In this document: piece after piece, positions 60,359-64,000 of the stretch
Layout: each line of letters starts with the position of its first letter
How positions within the stretch are numbered: the first letter of the stretch is position 1
From: UBA8337 sp937907245
GTDB taxonomy: Bacteria > Pseudomonadota > Alphaproteobacteria > RS24
Assembly: GCA_965219485.1 (NCBI GenBank)
Contig: OZ244774.1
Location: 496,001-560,000, forward strand
Direction: 5' to 3'
Length of the DNA stretch: 64,000 nucleotides
Program-made: the position numbers and the translations under genes
The notes under the pieces: generated by a model
What the model saw: only the letters and a program-made list of their open reading frames with translations
The model's database searches: none
Told to the model about the DNA's origin: nothing

Positions 60359-61369
60359 ATGGAAATGCTGTATGACCGCGATGCGGATGTAAACCTGATT
60401 AAAGGCAAAAAAGTAGCTGTGATTGGCTATGGTTCGCAAGGCCACGCGCATTTGCTGAACTTGCGCGATAGCGGTGTTACCGATATCTGTGTTGGCCTAC
60501 GCGCCGGTTCTGCTTCGGCAGCCAAAGCCGAAGCTGAAGGTATTGCTGTAAAAACCATTGCTGAAGCCTCTGCTTGGGCCGATGTCGTGATGATCCTGAC
60601 GCCAGATGAATTGCAAAAAGACATTTACAACGCCGACATCGCAGAGAACATCCGCGAAGGCGGCACGTTAATGTTTGCTCACGGCTTGGCCATTCACTTC
60701 GGTCTCATCCAAGCGCGCCCAGATTTGGACGTATCGATGGTCGCGCCGAAAGGCCCTGGCCACACTGTGCGCGGCGAATACGCCAAAGGCGGCGGCGTGC
60801 CATGTCTGGTAGCCGTGGCTCAAGATGCTTCGGGTTCAGCTCGTGATTTAGCTATGTCTTACGCCTGTGGCGTGGGCGGCGGTCGTTCGGGCATCATCGA
60901 GACCACGTTCCGCGACGAATGCGAAACCGACTTGTTCGGCGAGCAAGCTGTTTTGTGCGGCGGTGTTGTTGAGCTGATTAAAGCGGGTTACGAAACGCTG
61001 ACGGAAGCTGGTTACCCAGCCGAGATGGCCTATTTCGAGTGCTTGCACGAAGTGAAGCTCATCGTCGACCTGATTTATGAAGGCGGCATTTCGAACATGA
61101 ACTACTCGATTTCCAACACAGCCGAGTTCGGCGAATATGTGTCGGGCCCTCGCGTTGTCACGAGCGATACTAAAGCTGAGATGAAGAGAATCCTTGAGGA
61201 TATTCAAACTGGCAAATTTACCGATCGCTGGATGCAGGGCGGTCAAGAAGAGATCAAAGAATTCCGCAAAGTAAATGACGCGCACCCGATTGAAAAAGTC
61301 GGCGCCGATTTGCGTAGTAAAATGCCATGGATTGCAGCTAATCAATTGGTTGACCAAAGCAAAAACTAA
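60359..61369 (+). CDS. ilvC: Ketol-acid reductoisomerase IlvC (class I)
   Basis: Converts acetolactate to dihydroxyisovalerate using NADPH and Mg2+. Starts MEMLYDRDADVNLIKGKKV, with the nucleotide motif GYGSQGHAHLLNLRDSG, GLRAGSASAAKAEAEG, MVAPKGPGHTVR, the metal-binding segments TTFRDECETDLFGEQAVLCGG and YFECLHEVKLIVDLIYEGG, and SISNTAEFGEY. 336 residues, a class I enzyme. AAGGA precedes the ATG; a second ATG two codons later is possible. A strong terminator follows. Confidence 0.96.
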   Translation: MEMLYDRDADVNLIKGKKVAVIGYGSQGHAHLLNLRDSGVTDICVGLRAGSASAAKAEAEGIAVKTIAEASAWADVVMILTPDELQKDIYNADIAENIREGGTLMFAHGLAIHFGLIQARPDLDVSMVAPKGPGHTVRGEYAKGGGVPCLVAVAQDASGSARDLAMSYACGVGGGRSGIIETTFRDECETDLFGEQAVLCGGVVELIKAGYETLTEAGYPAEMAYFECLHEVKLIVDLIYEGGISNMNYSISNTAEFGEYVSGPRVVTSDTKAEMKRILEDIQTGKFTDRWMQGGQEEIKEFRKVNDAHPIEKVGADLRSKMPWIAANQLVDQSKN

Positions 61370-61391
61370 AGCTGATTTCAGCGTGACAATA

Positions 61392-61426
61392 GGGCGGCCT
61401 CGCGAAAGCGAGTGCCGCCCTTTTTT
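61392..61426 (+). terminator. Intrinsic terminator after ilvC
   Basis: Stem GGGCGGC-CTCGC / GCGAG-T-GCCGCCC with GAAA loop (61392-61420) followed by six T residues (61421-61426), 22 bp after the ilvC stop. No A-run precedes the stem, so it acts on the plus strand only. Confidence 0.92.
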
Positions 61427-61446
61427 CGGGGGGGCTCAAAAGGCGC

Positions 61447-61983
61447 CTAGTTTAAAGAGACGCCTTGCATGGTGCTCAGTTGGCCGAGCTGCTGCTCTTG
61501 GCCTTTGACGCAGTCATGGTTGGATTGAATGCGGGTCTGGGTTTCTCCAACAAAAGTCAGTAGAGCCTGTCCCAACGCATAATCGCAAGGGCGTGCCACT
61601 TGAGCGGATGATAAAGTCTCCTCGCCGTCGCGATAGATAATTTGTACTCCATCGACCAATTTTGTAGAGCCTTGTCCAAGGCGTCCAGCCTCAGACCCGG
61701 CAATAACCCCAAGCGCGCCTCCGCCAGAAGAGCGGTTGCTATCGTGGCCAATGGCAGCCCCTAAAAGGCCTCCCACTACGGCACCTATGCCAGAAGCGAG
61801 CTTCTGATTTCGCCGATTGGCGACAGTTACTTTTGCGGGCAGGACGGAGAGGATAGAGATAATTTTAACTTGCTGGCGCTGGTTGACTTGGCCAGCCGAA
61901 AACGACCCCGCTCGATCCTCTTCGCCCGGCGTGGCGCAGGCGGTTAATAAAACAAAGCTACTAATTGTCAAAATACGAAGCAT
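61447..61983 (-). CDS. Glycine-zipper outer-membrane lipoprotein (SlyB-like)
   Basis: Predicted lipoprotein of 178 residues. The signal peptide MLRILTISSFVLLTAC ends in the lipobox LTAC. A glycine-zipper segment (GIGAVVGGLLGAAIGHDSNRSSGGGALGVIAGSEAG) lies near residues 64-99, as in SlyB and Pcp-type lipoproteins. The C-terminal part holds two further Cys residues (RPCDYALGQ, NHDCVKGQEQQ) that could form a disulfide. The ATG at 61983 follows AAGGGG; an upstream start would hide the lipobox. Convergent with ilvC. Its precise role is unknown; SlyB-like proteins help stabilise the outer membrane. Confidence 0.8.
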   Translation of the reverse strand: MLRILTISSFVLLTACATPGEEDRAGSFSAGQVNQRQQVKIISILSVLPAKVTVANRRNQKLASGIGAVVGGLLGAAIGHDSNRSSGGGALGVIAGSEAGRLGQGSTKLVDGVQIIYRDGEETLSSAQVARPCDYALGQALLTFVGETQTRIQSNHDCVKGQEQQLGQLSTMQGVSLN

Positions 61984-62201
61984 GGGGTTCCCCTTATTCT
62001 CAGAGCAAACAATTTTGATATTGGCTAGCATAAGGCTTGGGGAGGGTAAAGAAAAGGTAATCGTAAGCTTTTGTTGCTCGTCGTTTGGGTGGACTGGATT
62101 TGCTCAATTGACTTGATAGGAGAAACTCTTACTATCAAATAAGTCTCCAAATTAATAAAAATTAGGAGTCAAAATAAAAACAATAAAAAGTGGAGATTAA
62201 A

Positions 62202-62573
62202 ATGAATACGAAAATTTTCTTAAGCACCATCGTTTTGGCAGTAAGCCTTTCTGGCTGCGCTACCTTGTTCGGACCCGATTCTCAGACCGTAAATATTCGC
62301 ACGTCGGACAACAAAATGGTTAAAGGGCGACTGACCGACGGAACCCCAGTTAAGATTCCCGGTCCAGTTGTAATTCAAAAAACAGACTCCAATCCAGTGC
62401 AAGTCTTTGTCAACAAGCGAGATTGCTCGCCTGTCACAAATGTTACTCGCTCATTGGAACCAGCATTTTGGGGAAATTTAATTAGTGGTGGCCTTCTGGG
62501 TTCAGGCACAGATTATATTACCGGTAAAATGTGGAACTATGCGTCAAACGTGACCGTGATTTGCCGCGGTTAA
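62202..62573 (+). CDS. Small lipoprotein, paralogue A
   Basis: Predicted 123-residue lipoprotein with signal peptide MNTKIFLSTIVLAVSLSGC (lipobox LSGC). The mature protein starts ATLFGPDSQTVNIRTSDN and contains LTDGTPVKIPGPVVIQKTDSNPV, a single conserved Cys near DCSPVT, a Gly-rich turn, and the C-terminal signature TGKMWNYASNVTVIC. The layout resembles small lipoproteins with a C-terminal TGAMWKL-like motif, but no function is known. GGAG precedes the ATG. It is followed by an intrinsic terminator and by a paralogue (62637-63032). Confidence 0.75.
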   Translation: MNTKIFLSTIVLAVSLSGCATLFGPDSQTVNIRTSDNKMVKGRLTDGTPVKIPGPVVIQKTDSNPVQVFVNKRDCSPVTNVTRSLEPAFWGNLISGGLLGSGTDYITGKMWNYASNVTVICRG

Positions 62574-62588
62574 GGGAATAAAATACAT

Positions 62589-62625
62589 GGGGAGGGCACC
62601 AATGTGTGCGCCTCCCCAATTTTTT
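62589..62625 (+). terminator. Intrinsic terminator between the two lipoprotein genes
   Basis: GGGGAGG (62589-62595) pairs with CCTCCCC (62611-62617), with further CAC/GTG pairing inside, followed by AATTTTTT (62618-62625). It lies 15 bp after the stop of the first lipoprotein gene and 11 bp before the start of the second. Confidence 0.82.
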
Positions 62626-62636
62626 GGGATAAAAAA

Positions 62637-63032
62637 ATGCAAAAAATAATAAAAAATCTTGGCCTTATATTCTCGGTAGGATTTCTGATGGCGGGCTGTG
62701 CGACCATGCTGGGCGAGGATTCTGAAATTTTAACCGTCCGCGCTTCGAATGACGCAACTTTTGAAGCAAGGCTCTCTGACGGAACCATTTTTAAGGTTCC
62801 CGGCGATGTCGAAATTGTAAAGATAAACTCCCACCCAGTAAGGATTCATGTCGATAATTCTGACTGTTTGCCCACCACCACAGTCGATAGGCAGATAAGT
62901 GGCGAGTTTGTGTGGAATATCCTTGGGGTTACCTCCTCAAGTGGCATTCCTTCCAGCCCTGCCCTAGACTATCTGAACGGAAAGATGTGGAACTATAGGG
63001 ATAATTTGGTCATCCGGTGTAACCTTAATTAG
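62637..63032 (+). CDS. Small lipoprotein, paralogue B
   Basis: Predicted 131-residue lipoprotein. The signal peptide (MQKIIKNLGLIFSVGFLMAGC) has the lipobox MAGC. The mature part parallels the preceding gene: ATMLGEDSEILTVRASND, LSDGTIFKVPGDVEIVKINSHPV, a Cys near DCLPTT, and the C-terminal NGKMWNYRDNLVIRC. The pair therefore arose by tandem duplication followed by strong divergence. The ATG at 62637 gives a good signal peptide but lies just after a terminator T-run and lacks a clear ribosome-binding site. Function unknown. Confidence 0.72.
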   Translation: MQKIIKNLGLIFSVGFLMAGCATMLGEDSEILTVRASNDATFEARLSDGTIFKVPGDVEIVKINSHPVRIHVDNSDCLPTTTVDRQISGEFVWNILGVTSSSGIPSSPALDYLNGKMWNYRDNLVIRCNLN

Positions 63033-63055
63033 TTCTAAAATTGATGCATTTCTTG

Positions 63056-64000
63056 ATGTCGGTTTTACGACTTAACTTTCTGGCATTATTTGTATGCTCA
63101 GGCTTAGTGCAAGCGCTGGACCTGTCGCCTCCAGACGTCTGGTCAGGGATTGTATCCTTGCCGACGGACACAAAATACGGCGTGGAGGCGTCTTGGCCAA
63201 ATAGGCATGAAGTCGCCCTGCAGAAAAAGCTTTTTAATGAGTATGACGAGCGGTTGAAAGTCGGTGATAATGACTGGGTCTGCAACTTTCCAGCACGAGC
63301 TCATATTGTTGCGCGTGCTACAGGCCGAGACCCGAGTGCTTTATTGTCTGACTGTGGCGAACTCCAAGAATTTTTGGCCCGCGTACCGTTTGATAGGCTG
63401 TCGCTTGTATTTGCTTCGGAACAGCTGAATGCACCTGCGTCCATTATGGGCCATTCTTTCTTGAAGATGGAGGGGCTTAACGAAGATGCAGAAAATGTTT
63501 CCTACGCCATTTCTTTCTTTACCAATATTAACACTTTCAATCTTCCTGGGTTGCTTACAAGCATCCTCTTTACGGGGCGAGATGGCCATGTAGCCCTCGG
63601 CCCGTATGAGCAAATGATTATTGATTATGTCGATGTTGGGGAGCGCAGCATTTGGGAAGTCGAAATTGAGATGACTGCAGAATCCCGTCTTTTGACCCAG
63701 CTTCATATTTGGGAGCTAAGGCTGGCTGCGCCTGAGTATTTGTTTATTTCCTTTAATTGCGCCACCTTTCTGGATCGACTGCTTGCGATCGCAAGTTCAG
63801 GTGGCTACGAGCGGGCTAAGCGTTTTGTAACGCCAATAGATTTGTTTAAAAAGGCGTCGGCTATCTCGCAGCAACAGACCAAAGCAGTGCCCTCTAGGGA
63901 TTGGGTCTTCCGATCGCTCGGCGGCTCGTTGGGGTTTCCAGCCTCAGACATAGAAAAGACCCTGACGAAGGACGGTGCGCCCAATCAATATGGTGATTTT
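63056..64000 (+). CDS. DUF4105-like periplasmic protein (partial, runs off the end)
   Basis: An uninterrupted frame of 315 codons reaches the window edge. It starts with a signal peptide (MSVLRLNFLALFVCSGLVQA); an in-frame ATG four codons earlier (63044) is also possible. The body matches my recollection of DUF4105 (Lnb-type N-terminal periplasmic domain): SLVFASEQLNAPASIMGHSFLKME, VSYAISFF, a PYEQMIIDYVDVGERSIWEVEIEMT stretch, HIWELRL and FISFNCATFLDRLL. The conserved His (MGHSF) and Cys (FNCATF) could form an active site. It starts 23 bp after the second lipoprotein gene. The C-terminus is missing. Confidence 0.72.
   Translation, partial: MSVLRLNFLALFVCSGLVQALDLSPPDVWSGIVSLPTDTKYGVEASWPNRHEVALQKKLFNEYDERLKVGDNDWVCNFPARAHIVARATGRDPSALLSDCGELQEFLARVPFDRLSLVFASEQLNAPASIMGHSFLKMEGLNEDAENVSYAISFFTNINTFNLPGLLTSILFTGRDGHVALGPYEQMIIDYVDVGERSIWEVEIEMTAESRLLTQLHIWELRLAAPEYLFISFNCATFLDRLLAIASSGGYERAKRFVTPIDLFKKASAISQQQTKAVPSRDWVFRSLGGSLGFPASDIEKTLTKDGAPNQYGDF

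Overview
The window is chromosomal DNA of an alphaproteobacterium of moderate GC content. Four features point there: a circularly permuted two-piece tmRNA gene, an alpha-type SspB, an FtsZ with a very long C-terminal linker ending in DIPAFLRR, and the gene order hflK-hflC-DUF2065-degP / serB / miaA-ilvB-ilvH-ilvC. The exact order or genus cannot be fixed from this sequence. I see no prophage, transposase, integrase, CRISPR array or tRNA gene; almost all of it is core genome.

Layout. 1-1.13 kb: end of an Mrp-type Na+/H+ antiporter operon (mrpE-F-G, then the first codons of another gene), minus strand. 1.17-9.05 kb: an SDR dehydrogenase and a luciferase-like monooxygenase (minus), an acyl-CoA synthetase, and a large Asp-rich autotransporter (plus). 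9.05-11.45 kb: phosphoglycolate phosphatase-like HAD enzyme, EamA transporter, AmiD-like amidase. 11.5-11.86 kb: RNase P RNA (rnpB). 11.95-30.86 kb: a complete dcw cell-wall/division cluster, mraZ-rsmH-ftsL-ftsI-murE-murF-mraY-murD-ftsW-murG-murC-murB-ddl-ftsQ-ftsA-(54-aa small ORF)-ftsZ. Its promoter carries four 10-bp-spaced MraZ boxes, and it closes with an intrinsic terminator after ftsZ. 30.9-37.2 kb: an M15 peptidase, lpxC, bamD, recN, ligA. 37.2-42.3 kb: uvrD-prmA-aminopeptidase P operon (minus). 42.4-45.8 kb: an AsmA-like protein. 45.8-48.3 kb (minus): permuted ssrA (tmRNA), then sspB, fumC and a ribbon-helix-helix protein. 48.4-50.7 kb: thyA-folA and an SMP-30-like hydrolase. 50.65-51.96 kb (minus): a DUF1737 protein and an Mrp/ApbC ATPase. 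52.1-61.4 kb: hflK-hflC-DUF2065-degP, serB (minus), miaA, ilvB-ilvH-ilvC with a strong terminator. 61.4-64 kb: a glycine-zipper lipoprotein, two tandem paralogous small lipoproteins, and a DUF4105-like protein running off the end.

How the genes work together. The dcw block makes lipid II (MurC-F, Ddl, MraY, MurG, MurB), flips or polymerises and crosslinks it (FtsW, FtsI) and builds the divisome (FtsL, FtsQ, FtsA, FtsZ). The next genes continue the envelope theme: lipid A (LpxC) and outer-membrane assembly (BamD). ssrA and sspB form a protein-quality unit: tmRNA adds a degradation tag and SspB delivers tagged proteins to ClpXP; HflKC and DegP add membrane and periplasmic proteolysis. thyA and folA form the dTMP/folate cycle, and ilvBHC the common branched-chain amino-acid pathway.

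Most worth a second look: the 54-aa ORF between ftsA and ftsZ; the ssrA-sspB linkage with a shortened tag (ANDNYAEVAVAA); an exact 24-bp in-frame duplication in folA; SerB with DLEST instead of DxDST; an Mrp ATPase without CxxC; mutually exclusive inverted repeats before the AsmA gene; and the unstudied lipoprotein pair next to the DUF4105 gene.
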